From the NCBI GenBank assembly GCA_020051775.1, contig JAGVQJ010000137.1, positions 1 to 52,109 of the forward strand: 52,109 bases of DNA, in the 5' to 3' direction. Position numbers and translations under genes: made by a program. This stretch comes from Calditrichota bacterium. Lineage in GTDB: Bacteria; Electryoneota; B3-LCP. Under the pieces are notes generated by a model that was not told the DNA's origin, ran no database searches, and worked only from the letters and a program-made list of their open reading frames with translations. Within the stretch, counting starts at the first letter, position 1, and each line of letters starts with the position of its first letter. Shown piece by piece: positions 42,594 through 50,079 of this stretch.

Positions 42594-44441
42594 ATGCAGG
42601 AATCACAGAACCATAATTCTGGCGGGGTACTGGCTGAGGCTGAACAGTCTGCTACGGAGTTTACTCTCCGGGCGGTGGCTTCGGGTTTGGTGGTGGGATG
42701 TTTGATCGGCGCCTCCAATGTATGCATCGGCCTGAAAATCGGCTGGACGTTTGGCGCTTCGATTACGGCAGCGGTGCTCTCGTTCGCTTTCTTCAAGAGC
42801 CTGGCCGGAGTGCTGTCGCGACCCTACGGCATGCGCGAAAACGTCATCACGGCCACAGCAGGGTCATCGGCGGGAACGATGGCCTCGGCGGGAGGCATGA
42901 CGGCCTGCATTCCGGCGCTGGAGATGATCCGGCACGAGGGCGGTCTGGAACCGTTGGGCTTCGGCATGTTGACCATTTGGGCAATATCCATTGCGTTCCT
43001 GGGGGTGTTCTTTGCCATACCCTTGCGCCACCAGATGGTGGTGGTGGAAAAACTGCGCTATCCCACCGGGACGGCGGCGGCGGAAACGATTAAGGCGATG
43101 TACGCCTCGGGTTTGGAAGCGGTTAAAAAGGCTCGGATGCTGATGATCGCGGGCCTGGCAGCGGCGGTAATCAAAATATTGCTCTCTATAAAACCACTGG
43201 GGTTGGTCAGTTTCGCGGATATTGGTTTCGAGGATTTCGGGTTGACCTCGCTGGGAATTATGGGCGTAAGTTTTCTGGCGCTGAAGATCGGTTTCAGCCT
43301 CTCGCCCATGATGCTGGGTGCGGGCGTCCTGATCGGACCGAAAGTGGGTTGGTCGCTGCTGGCAGGATCGCTCGTGACCTGGGGGATCATCACTCCCATT
43401 CTGATGCACAAGGGGATCATCCACAGTCCCGACGCCGCGGGAGTATACAAGAACGCCATCAAGTGGGTGCTCTGGCCGGGGGTGGCCATGATGGTAACAG
43501 CAGGATTCACCAGTCTGGCGCTGCAATACAAAACCATCGGAGCAACCTTCACTTCACTGCGTAAGGCGACACATGCCGAAGAAGTCGCCGCCGGTGAAGA
43601 GGATGCTCCGGACCCGTTTCCCATGAAGTGGTGGTTCATCGGCATGGCGGCAGCCACGACATTGACAACGTCGTTGGCTTACATCTTCTTCGGCATTCCG
43701 ATTTGGATGGGAATCATGGCGGTGGTGCTGTCGCTGTTCATCGCCAGCATCGCGGTGCGGGCTACGGGCGAAACGGACATCAATCCGGTGGGTGCGATGG
43801 GCAAGATCACCCAAGCGATTTACGCAGCCGTCCATCCCGGCGTTATGACCACCAACATCATGACGGCCGGTATCACCGCCGCCGGCGCCAGCCAGTCCGG
43901 CGACCTGATGCACGATCTGAAAGTCGGGTATATGCTGAAGGTGTCTATCCGAAAACAGGTGTTCGCGCAGATGATCGGGGTGATCGCGGGCGTGTTCGCT
44001 TCGGCCGCGGTATACCGGCTGCTGACAGCGGCCTACGAGGTGCCGGGCGAAGACCTTCCCGGTCCGGCGGTGTTGACCTGGTATACGATGGCCAAGGTGT
44101 TAGGCGAAGGAATTCGCGTGACCTTCGACAAGCTGCCCGGAGCTTTGTGGGCGGCTGTAGTCGGCGGGTTGCTAGGGATCATCATCACACTCTTGGGCAG
44201 AGTCAAATCGCTCAAGAAGTGGATGCCCTCTCCGGTGGCGTTTGGCATCGCCTTCGTAGTACCGGCATTTAACTCCATCACCATGTGGCTGGGAGCCTTC
44301 ATCATCTACCTGATCGAGCGCAAAAAGCCGGAACTGGTCGAGCGGTTCGCGCCATCATTGGCGTCAGGATTGATCGCGGGTGAAGGGCTGATGATGGTGG
44401 TCATCGCCATTCTGCTGATCATGGGGGTGAAGTGGGTGTGA
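42594..44441 (+). CDS. OPT-family oligopeptide transporter
   Basis: A 615-residue inner-membrane protein with about 15 hydrophobic segments. It has the OPT hallmarks near the start (EFTLRAVASGLVVGCLIGAS, then GLKIGWTFGASI), the MRENVITATAGSSAGTMASAGG block, the RYPTGTAAAE-like LRYPTGTAAAETIKAM, and the late GETDINPVGAMGKITQAIY. OPT proteins import short peptides or metal-siderophore compounds; the bacterial branch is mostly assumed to import peptides. It begins 54 bases after lptD across a simple GTGGTTA repeat. Confidence 0.92.
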   Translation: MQESQNHNSGGVLAEAEQSATEFTLRAVASGLVVGCLIGASNVCIGLKIGWTFGASITAAVLSFAFFKSLAGVLSRPYGMRENVITATAGSSAGTMASAGGMTACIPALEMIRHEGGLEPLGFGMLTIWAISIAFLGVFFAIPLRHQMVVVEKLRYPTGTAAAETIKAMYASGLEAVKKARMLMIAGLAAAVIKILLSIKPLGLVSFADIGFEDFGLTSLGIMGVSFLALKIGFSLSPMMLGAGVLIGPKVGWSLLAGSLVTWGIITPILMHKGIIHSPDAAGVYKNAIKWVLWPGVAMMVTAGFTSLALQYKTIGATFTSLRKATHAEEVAAGEEDAPDPFPMKWWFIGMAAATTLTTSLAYIFFGIPIWMGIMAVVLSLFIASIAVRATGETDINPVGAMGKITQAIYAAVHPGVMTTNIMTAGITAAGASQSGDLMHDLKVGYMLKVSIRKQVFAQMIGVIAGVFASAAVYRLLTAAYEVPGEDLPGPAVLTWYTMAKVLGEGIRVTFDKLPGALWAAVVGGLLGIIITLLGRVKSLKKWMPSPVAFGIAFVVPAFNSITMWLGAFIIYLIERKKPELVERFAPSLASGLIAGEGLMMVVIAILLIMGVKWV

Positions 44442-44459
44442 GGCGATTTGATCCCCCCG

Positions 44460-44522
44460 ACCCCCCTTGCTGAGGGGGGTGCCTCTTCGGCCAACTTGTA
44501 GTTCCCCCCCTTTTAAAGGGGG
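44460..44522. repeat. Twin CCCCCC/GGGGGG hairpins after the OPT gene
   Basis: ACCCCCCTT-gct-GAGGGGGGT (44460-44480) and CCCCC-ttttaaa-GGGGG (about 44506-44522) form a typical dispersed intergenic repeat unit. They may also stop OPT transcription. The remaining stretch up to 44803 is AT-rich and holds a promoter but no convincing gene. Confidence 0.7.
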
Positions 44523-44601
44523 TGTATGGGATCTGTTATGCCAGTCGCCATCTCTTGACTCCCTATTAAAATCACAATAAATTTCAAATTTCGAAAAATT
44601 C

Positions 44602-44630
44602 TTTACAAAGTGGTAGGAATTCATTATATT
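44602..44630 (+). promoter_or_regulatory. Sigma-70-type promoter for the radical SAM gene
   Basis: TTTACA at 44602-44607, 17-base spacer, TATATT at 44625-44630. The 5-prime leader would be about 165 bases. Confidence 0.6.
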
Positions 44631-44803
44631 ATATGCGATTTAAAATAGTTTCAGCAGGATTTAACACACAGTGGTACCTTCGAGAAAGAAGCGATTTCCG
44701 GTTGGAGAGGTGGCCGACAGAAATCACTTCGTTCCTATCTTGGCGGCAACACTAAATGCAGATTTATGTGTGTTTGGTTGCCTATTAAACCTGGAGACGG
44801 TCT

Positions 44804-46006
44804 ATGTTGCACCCAAAAACAATCATTTCCCGTTTTATGAGATCGAAGAAACGCTATTCTTGTTTCACTCACCTCGATATCGAACTAACAGAGAGATGTA
44901 ATAACAATTGTGTGCATTGTTACATTCGTCGTCCTATCAATGACTCTGAGGCCCAAAATCGAGAAATGCCAACAAACCTTCTAAAAAGGCTGTTACAAGA
45001 GGCTGCAAAAGAAGGTGTAACCGCTGTTCGCTTTACAGGTGGTGAGCCCCTCCTGAGAGATGATTTTCTTGAAATATATTGCATAGCTCATGAACTTAAA
45101 TTAAGAATATCATTGTGTACTAACGCTACGTTTATGACAAAGGAAATAGCAAGGATTTTAAGGGACAAGCCGCCCCAAAAAATAACCATTTCTTTTTATG
45201 GTTGGAACAAATTATCTTATGAAAAAATAACAAGGGTTTCTGCCTCTTTCGACTCTTTTATTATGGGGTTATCAAATTTGAAGGAATTTGGGATATTTTT
45301 TCACGCAACGGCTCCTCCTATTCGCCAATTACTTCTATATCATAAAGATATTAAGTCTTTAGCACATAGTTTTGGCGGGGTACTCGATCGAAATCAAGAG
45401 TGGTTTCTCATCCTTAGTGCCCACCGAGATGTTGAAACATCTAAAATAATTTGCGATATTCGTTTGACTCCAAAAGAGATGATACCGTATGTTCTCGGAA
45501 ACAAAGAACGCCTAAAAACTTATCAACAAAAGCTGCGACAGGTTCTTTCAAGACAAAAAAATGTTCAACTTCTTTTTAGGTGTGGTGCAGGGTTAGATAG
45601 AGCAGCTATCAATGCTTATGGTAGATTACAGCTTTGTTTAGATTTACGACATCCAGATACATTGTACGACTTAAATGAGGGAACTCTACGAGATGCTATA
45701 GTCAACTTTATACCTTCAATCAGGCGGATGCGAATGATAAATGCTGATTATCTGTCACGTTGTGCAAAATGCCCAATCAAACCTATATGCTATCAATGTC
45801 CAGCAACTTCATGGAGTGAGAATGGAACCATGGACAGTCCATCTGAGTATTTCTGCGCAATAACTAAGGTAAAGGAAGAAATTCTAGCAAACTACCACCC
45901 GAAGGAGGATGCGAAAAATGAATACGATTCTAGCGATTCTCGCGTTCATTGTTGTAAGTGTGATCCTAATATGGTGGGTCATTTCCTGGTGGACCAAAGA
46001 ACCTGA
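44804..46006 (+). CDS. Radical SAM/SPASM domain peptide-modifying-type enzyme
   Basis: A 400-residue radical SAM protein. C32-x3-C36-x2-C39 (CNNNCVHC) binds the SAM [4Fe-4S] cluster and GGEP (79-82) contacts the SAM amino group. The C-terminus is a SPASM domain for further clusters: C260-x12-G-x4-C278, then C320-x2-C323-x5-C329-x2-C332 and C351. SPASM enzymes mature ribosomal peptides (PqqE, MftC, triceptide enzymes) or sulfatases; the sulfatase-maturase pattern is absent, so a peptide substrate is more likely. The gene is AT-rich compared with its neighbours. The last ~30 codons overlap a small peptide gene and add an odd CCKC run. ATG follows GGAG by seven bases. Confidence 0.88.
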   Translation: MLHPKTIISRFMRSKKRYSCFTHLDIELTERCNNNCVHCYIRRPINDSEAQNREMPTNLLKRLLQEAAKEGVTAVRFTGGEPLLRDDFLEIYCIAHELKLRISLCTNATFMTKEIARILRDKPPQKITISFYGWNKLSYEKITRVSASFDSFIMGLSNLKEFGIFFHATAPPIRQLLLYHKDIKSLAHSFGGVLDRNQEWFLILSAHRDVETSKIICDIRLTPKEMIPYVLGNKERLKTYQQKLRQVLSRQKNVQLLFRCGAGLDRAAINAYGRLQLCLDLRHPDTLYDLNEGTLRDAIVNFIPSIRRMRMINADYLSRCAKCPIKPICYQCPATSWSENGTMDSPSEYFCAITKVKEEILANYHPKEDAKNEYDSSDSRVHCCKCDPNMVGHFLVDQRT

Positions 46007-46091
46007 TCCACCTAGAGAAGAATCGGAGGAAGAGAGAGCAGCACAAGATTGGAAAGATTCGTGTGGAGCTGGTAAGGCATACTGGAACTAG
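45918..46091 (+). CDS. Small membrane-anchored peptide, candidate RiPP precursor
   Basis: A 57-residue product: a transmembrane helix (NTILAILAFIVVSVILIWWV), an acidic proline-containing middle (KEPDPPREESEEE) and a C-terminal part, WKDSCGAGKAYWN. It has the best ribosome binding site in the region, AAGGAGG at 45902-45908, nine bases before the ATG at 45918, and it overlaps the radical SAM gene by 89 bases in another frame. Proximity to a SPASM enzyme makes it a candidate substrate; WKD and YWN fit the aromatic-x-Asp/Asn triplets cross-linked by some cyclophane-forming enzymes. Alternatively it is a small membrane subunit, since TM-anchored precursors are unusual. The function is inference. 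Confidence 0.55.
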   Translation: MNTILAILAFIVVSVILIWWVISWWTKEPDPPREESEEERAAQDWKDSCGAGKAYWN

Positions 46092-46378
46092 TGCCAGGCG
46101 AACAAATCTAAAATCTTTAGAGCACATAAGTAGGAATTCCGTATAACAACCGCTTGCACTTCATCGTCTTTGGCGCGTGTGTATGCACGCTTTGCGACGG
46201 CCCTCGTTCTGGCTATTAAAGAAGTTTTGCCAAAATTAGCAGCAGGAGTAACGGGGCGTTGGTTCCGTTTAAGTGCAGTCGGGTTTCCGCACTCGACTTC
46301 TACATGTTTATCGCCGTCAGGTGCACCATGCAATGGCCCCTGTGGGGGAGACCTGACGGCACAGAAATAGTGCGGGGC
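46092..46378. other. Structured non-coding stretch, no firm gene
   Basis: This 287-base gap contains open frames on both strands (minus 46088-46333, plus 46170-46370) without a ribosome binding site or recognisable domain. It also contains a striking foldable element: an outer 10-bp stem GCCGTCAGGT/ACCTGACGGC (46313-46322 with 46351-46360) enclosing CCAT-gca-ATGG and CCCC-tgt-GGGG hairpins, a possible three-way junction. A weaker AGTGC/GCACT stem lies at 46272-46293. Confidence 0.4.
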
Positions 46379-46936
46379 TTACTTGGCTGACTTGATGGCG
46401 AACTCCAGCTTCGCAACTTCCTGGTAGCCCTTCCCAGCGATTCTCTCTTCCGCGAATTTGGGATGCGTCACGATATTGATCGTGTCTCGGCGCATGAACA
46501 ACTTGGCGTCATATTCTCCCCTAGGTAAATCCTTCAGGTTGATCTGCCAGCCGACGAATTGCATGTCCGCCGTGCCCATCAAGCCTCCTTGGGCGTTGAC
46601 GATAGGCCGGGAGACGTACACATTCACCCGGCGACCGACGGTGACGATGGAATCCACAGTGGCTCGCCGTAACTCATCCGAACCGGATGTGCTCCAGCCT
46701 AAAAGAACGTACAAATCCGGCCGTTTTGGGTCAGGAGATTCCCAAGATTGAGTTTTTACCGTGTCCAGTCCCCCGGGGAGGGCTTGCAACCATTCATGAA
46801 ATTCCGGTTGTGATGACTCCGCGGCGGAGAATACCGTAGCTTTCTTCCACTGCATGGCTTCAGGGATGGAACCATCCTGGAGACGCACAGCTATTAAATT
46901 TTGTTTCGGCGAACTGCCGTCTTTGGGGTGGAGCAT
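46379..46936 (-). CDS. Hypothetical exported protein, cut off from its lipoprotein signal
   Basis: The 185-codon frame begins ATG (MLHPKDGSSPKQN) directly after a TGA. Reading through that TGA upstream (46937-46939) gives a complete lipoprotein signal peptide. The mature part looks like a beta-rich soluble protein (VGRRVNVYVSRPIV, MQFVGWQINLKDLPRGEYDA) that I cannot assign; a haem- or sugar-binding role would be a guess. It sits next to an octahaem cytochrome but behind a terminator (47091-47114), so it has its own transcript. As written it lacks an export signal and is probably a pseudogene, unless the TGA is misread or a sequence error. Confidence 0.5.
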   Translation of the reverse strand: MLHPKDGSSPKQNLIAVRLQDGSIPEAMQWKKATVFSAAESSQPEFHEWLQALPGGLDTVKTQSWESPDPKRPDLYVLLGWSTSGSDELRRATVDSIVTVGRRVNVYVSRPIVNAQGGLMGTADMQFVGWQINLKDLPRGEYDAKLFMRRDTINIVTHPKFAEERIAGKGYQEVAKLEFAIKSAK

Positions 46937-47008
46937 TCAGCCGTGACAGGAGGCGGCTATGACTAAGGTTACCACCGCCAAGGCTAATTTCGTGATGGTT
47001 GATTTCAT
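46937..47008 (-). pseudogene. Detached lipoprotein signal peptide before an in-frame TGA
   Basis: From ATG 47008 (47006-47008) the frame reads MKSTITKLALAVVTLVIAAS then C-H-G and TGA. The lipobox is AASC. The TGA is followed at once by the ATG of the downstream frame (TGAATG), so termination-reinitiation would be possible but would release an unanchored protein. Confidence 0.6.
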
Positions 47009-47090
47009 ATTTACGCCCATAGAGAATATTATTAACCGGTTCTGTCGGTGATACGGAGTTAACCGGGCGAAGTTCCAGAGGAAAAAAGCA

Positions 47091-47114
47091 AGGGCGCATC
47101 CGAAGACGCGCCCT
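47091..47114 (-). terminator. Rho-independent terminator of the cytochrome gene
   Basis: On minus, AGGGCGC pairs with GCGCCCT (47108-47114 and 47091-47097) and is followed by TGCTTTTTTC. It lies about 50 bases after the cytochrome stop. Confidence 0.85.
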
Positions 47115-47161
47115 CTAAGGATCAGGAGGTTGCATGGTTACGGCTACCTGGAAGCCGTAGG

Positions 47162-49129
47162 TCAGAATTGCAGGGAAGCCAGCTCGGCAGCGCGCTCAGG
47201 AGCATATCCCAGAGCGTTGAAGTCCAGGATGCCGGTGGGGCTATGGCATTCCACGCAAGTGCGGCCTGTGCTTGAGATACCGTGATTGACCATCAGATTA
47301 CCTTCATTGCGCATGGCGCTGGGAGCAATCCGCTTCATGTCGAAATCGGTGTTCCAACCGTCAATGCCCATGTAGGCCATGAAGCGATCCATCAGGTAGT
47401 ATTTAAACATCGCTCCGTACATCATCTTCATGATGGGGCGATCGGTAGCGGCTTTAACCGAGGCCACGGGGTCTCCGGTAGTATAATAGGTATAGTAGTC
47501 CACCGGCAGGATCATTCCTCCCCAAGGTCCCTGGTTGTTCAGGTCTTCGTACATAACCGCCTGAAATCGCTTGAAAGGTGTGATGCGGCTCTGACCTTGA
47601 CGCGCCAGCGGTCGTAAGGTTTTCTCATATTCGCCGGCGTAGTCATAATCTTTTTGCCCCGACCAGAGCGGATTTCCGGCCAGATTTAAGGCCACGTATT
47701 TGGAATCTTTATCAGGGTTATCCCCCAAGGCATTGGCCATAAAAGTCCCATTGCCGTTGAACCATTTGTACACCAAACCCGGTCCGGGTTCACCGGTGTA
47801 AGTTGAATCGCTAGGTCCCCAAATGCCGACGTGTTCATGCAACACCGGCTTGGACCAGTCGCGGAAGACCAGGTTGTCGGGATGGAGCCGAGGGAGATGA
47901 CAAGTTTCGCAGGCAATCCTGTCCGTGTGCTGATTGTATAATTCAGCGAATTCGCCGCTTTGGTGCGGGGTGGTTCCGTGACATTTACCGCAGGAAACTT
48001 CAACGCCGGGCAGATCGTTGGCGACGAGATCGGAACCGGCAGTACCGCGCGCAATTTTATGCCCTTCATTCTGATGACAATCCAGGCATTCCAAACCGGC
48101 AGCGGCATGGACGTCCCAGTCAGGACCAAAAGGAGTGCCGCGCTTGGCGCCTACGTGCAGGATTCGCGGATGGTCAAATCCCGGTTCACGGGCGGCTTCA
48201 TTATCGGTGTACGTGTCTCCGCCCAAGTTATGCTGATGACAGCGCAGGCAAGTCTCGTCCGTGGGGCGTCCGACTGAAAGAGCAGCCTTGAAGCGGCGAT
48301 CCTGACCCCAGTGGGAACGGCCATCGTTTTCGCGCACCACCTGCCGGAAGTTCATATCATAATCAGCGGCATGGCAGACCAGGCAATCGGTCGCCTCCCA
48401 TTCATCGTCGGTGGCACGGTACCCCGGCATCATGGCGCTGCTGATAGGCCCGTGCTGACTGACGATGTGGCACTGCCCGCAACCCTCCGAGAGGGTATCG
48501 CCGTGCGTGGTGGGAATCAGCGCCGCCCACCCCGTCCAGGTAAAGGTCCCGGTAATGCCGCAGGCTCGATCCATCTTGCCCAGAGGGAAATTCTCAACTT
48601 TTTCACCATTGTAACCGTATGTATTGAACCCTTGCATTGGCGCGAAGGTGAAATGCACCGAATGGCTTAGATTGTCGCGCAAGTTTTCCTGACGATAGCC
48701 GCCTTTGCCATCCGGCAGACTTATTGACTCATGACACTGCATACAGGTGGAAGGCCCATTGTAAGATCTCACACCGGCTTCACGAAAACGATTGATGTGG
48801 CCATATCCAGAGGACTTTTCCGAGGAAGCCAGAGTCAATTTTAGAGAGCTCTCCCCGGCTGAGCGAACGGTTTGGGCCAGAAGTTCTTGAGCTAGAACTT
48901 CGAACTGTTGAGCACTGACGTTTTCAACGGGAAAGGCAATCTTCCCGGGGCGCACATCCCAGGGCATCATCCGATTCACCAGGTGAGGCCAGGTTCCCTG
49001 GGTCAGAAGGGCAACCACAGCCAGCGCGAAAACCGGCCAACGCAGTATTTGGAATTTCCGATTCTTCAGACCGATCACCAGACCAACGGCCAAAATCATG
49101 ACGATGACGCGAATTGTCCAGATGAGCAT
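47162..49129 (-). CDS. Membrane-anchored octahaem c-type cytochrome
   Basis: A 655-residue protein with two N-terminal membrane helices (about 3-21 and 29-44) and eight CxxCH haem sites: CMQCH 129, CGQCH 217, CLVCH 249, CLRCH 294, CLDCH 348, CGKCH 380, CETCH 407 and CVECH 625. The last is isolated by some 210 haem-free residues (including YKWFNGNGTFM and WGGMILPVDYYTYY), which looks like a catalytic domain. Octahaem relatives include tetrathionate reductase, hydroxylamine oxidoreductase and nitrite reductase types; the tetrathionate-reductase-like family fits best from memory, but I cannot decide. Quinol-linked electron delivery through the membrane anchor is likely. A single-gene unit. Confidence 0.88.
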   Translation of the reverse strand: MLIWTIRVIVMILAVGLVIGLKNRKFQILRWPVFALAVVALLTQGTWPHLVNRMMPWDVRPGKIAFPVENVSAQQFEVLAQELLAQTVRSAGESSLKLTLASSEKSSGYGHINRFREAGVRSYNGPSTCMQCHESISLPDGKGGYRQENLRDNLSHSVHFTFAPMQGFNTYGYNGEKVENFPLGKMDRACGITGTFTWTGWAALIPTTHGDTLSEGCGQCHIVSQHGPISSAMMPGYRATDDEWEATDCLVCHAADYDMNFRQVVRENDGRSHWGQDRRFKAALSVGRPTDETCLRCHQHNLGGDTYTDNEAAREPGFDHPRILHVGAKRGTPFGPDWDVHAAAGLECLDCHQNEGHKIARGTAGSDLVANDLPGVEVSCGKCHGTTPHQSGEFAELYNQHTDRIACETCHLPRLHPDNLVFRDWSKPVLHEHVGIWGPSDSTYTGEPGPGLVYKWFNGNGTFMANALGDNPDKDSKYVALNLAGNPLWSGQKDYDYAGEYEKTLRPLARQGQSRITPFKRFQAVMYEDLNNQGPWGGMILPVDYYTYYTTGDPVASVKAATDRPIMKMMYGAMFKYYLMDRFMAYMGIDGWNTDFDMKRIAPSAMRNEGNLMVNHGISSTGRTCVECHSPTGILDFNALGYAPERAAELASLQF

Positions 49130-49207
49130 TGTATTCCTCAGAGCGAATGGTTATCTTTATCGGTTAGATGCAGTAGGAAGTGAAAGGATTCACTTTAGTT
49201 CGTATAC

Positions 49208-49239
49208 AAGTAACCAAGTAGACAAGTAGCAAAGTAAAA
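49208..49239. repeat. Four tandem 8-base repeats (AAGTA-type)
   Basis: AAGTAACC, AAGTAGAC, AAGTAGCA and AAGTAAAA lie head to tail in the 407-base gap between the divergent cytochrome and mraZ genes. The remainder is AT-rich and contains the mraZ promoter. Confidence 0.55.
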
Positions 49240-49451
49240 AGCCACGGAGCAAATTATCGTACCTCTTTGTGGAGATATCAAAGGAAGTGGTGCACATACG
49301 AATAGAAAAAATAAAATGAGGATAGTATCATTTTATTATTGCCATCGAAGGCACCCCCGCGAAATTTAAAGTAAAAATTTCAAGTTCTTATATTTCCGAT
49401 AGTAAAAAATTTTGAAGCTTTAAAATAGCATTGAAATTTCCAAAAAAATCC

Positions 49452-49480
49452 TTGACATGCTCAGGGATTATTGTTAGATT
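49452..49480 (+). promoter_or_regulatory. Sigma-70-type promoter of the mraZ division cluster
   Basis: TTGACA at 49452-49457, 17-base spacer, TAGATT at 49475-49480; leader about 50 bases. I did not find the usual triple TGGG MraZ boxes. Confidence 0.75.
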
Positions 49481-49536
49481 ATTTCTGCCCATGTTTTGGT
49501 TAATTTCGGTTGATCAACCCAATTTATTGTATCATC

Positions 49537-50055
49537 ATGGCGAAACGGACCAACTCCTTCCCAAATTCCTTCATCGGAGAAGTCAATTTTACGGTTGATG
49601 CGCGCGGGCGAACCAACTTCCCCGCTCGCTTTCGCCAAGCTCTCTCTCGAGCTTCCAAGAACCTGCTGGTCATCGCCCGGGGTATGGACACCTGCATTTC
49701 AGTCTTCCCGCGTGATGTCTGGGAAGATATGGACAAAGACGTCAACGAAACCACCTACAATACTCCGGCGCAGCACCGGCTGGCGCTAAGACAGTTTTAT
49801 TACGGCGCACATGAGACAGGTTTCGATGCTCAGGGCCGCATTACGATTCCGGAGCGTCTGTTGCGCCTGGCCAAGATCGAAAAAAATATTGTGATCGTCG
49901 GCGTACGCTCGCATGTGGAGATTTGGAACCCGGATCTCTACGAGCAACACGTTATAGAATCCGCCGATATGAGAGAAGCTATTTTGGAAGAACGCCGGAA
50001 AAACATTTCCTCCAAATCCGGAGAGGCTTCAACAGGGGGAAGTTCGAAGACCTAA
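49537..50055 (+). CDS. mraZ: Transcriptional regulator MraZ
   Basis: MraZ is a double AbrB-like DNA-binding protein that heads and autoregulates the division and cell wall (dcw) cluster. The two halves show the repeated strand pattern DARGRTNFPARFRQAL (residues 20-35) and DAQGRITIPERLLRLA (102-117). The 172 residues exceed the usual 143-155 by a serine-rich C-terminal tail. I use ATG 49537; the earlier in-frame TTG at 49510 adds residues not seen in the family. It follows a good promoter and precedes rsmH by 24 bases. Confidence 0.96.
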   Translation: MAKRTNSFPNSFIGEVNFTVDARGRTNFPARFRQALSRASKNLLVIARGMDTCISVFPRDVWEDMDKDVNETTYNTPAQHRLALRQFYYGAHETGFDAQGRITIPERLLRLAKIEKNIVIVGVRSHVEIWNPDLYEQHVIESADMREAILEERRKNISSKSGEASTGGSSKT

Positions 50056-50079
50056 TCTTTCCCGTTGTCAGCAGCGCAC

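Noticed and set aside
44633..44755. 40-codon frame before the radical SAM gene
   Set aside because: It starts three bases after the predicted -10 element, has no ribosome binding site and stops early; the start resembles a glycosyltransferase only superficially.
44671..44901. 76-codon GTG frame as a RiPP precursor upstream of the SPASM enzyme
   Set aside because: It overlaps the enzyme start in another frame and has no good ribosome binding site. The downstream peptide is much better supported.
46088..46370. Overlapping open frames on both strands after the peptide gene
   Set aside because: No ribosome binding site, no recognisable domain, and the two frames exclude each other; the base pairing suggests structure instead.
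7613..46939. General reassignment of TGA to an amino acid
   Set aside because: Long core genes such as nuoL, purH, mrdA, lon, hutU and lptD contain no internal TGA, and several genes end normally with TGA. Two isolated in-frame TGAs fit mutation or error better.
49208..49239. CRISPR-like array
   Set aside because: The repeat unit is only 8 bases with no spacers; no cas gene is in the window. No other regular repeat-spacer array was seen.
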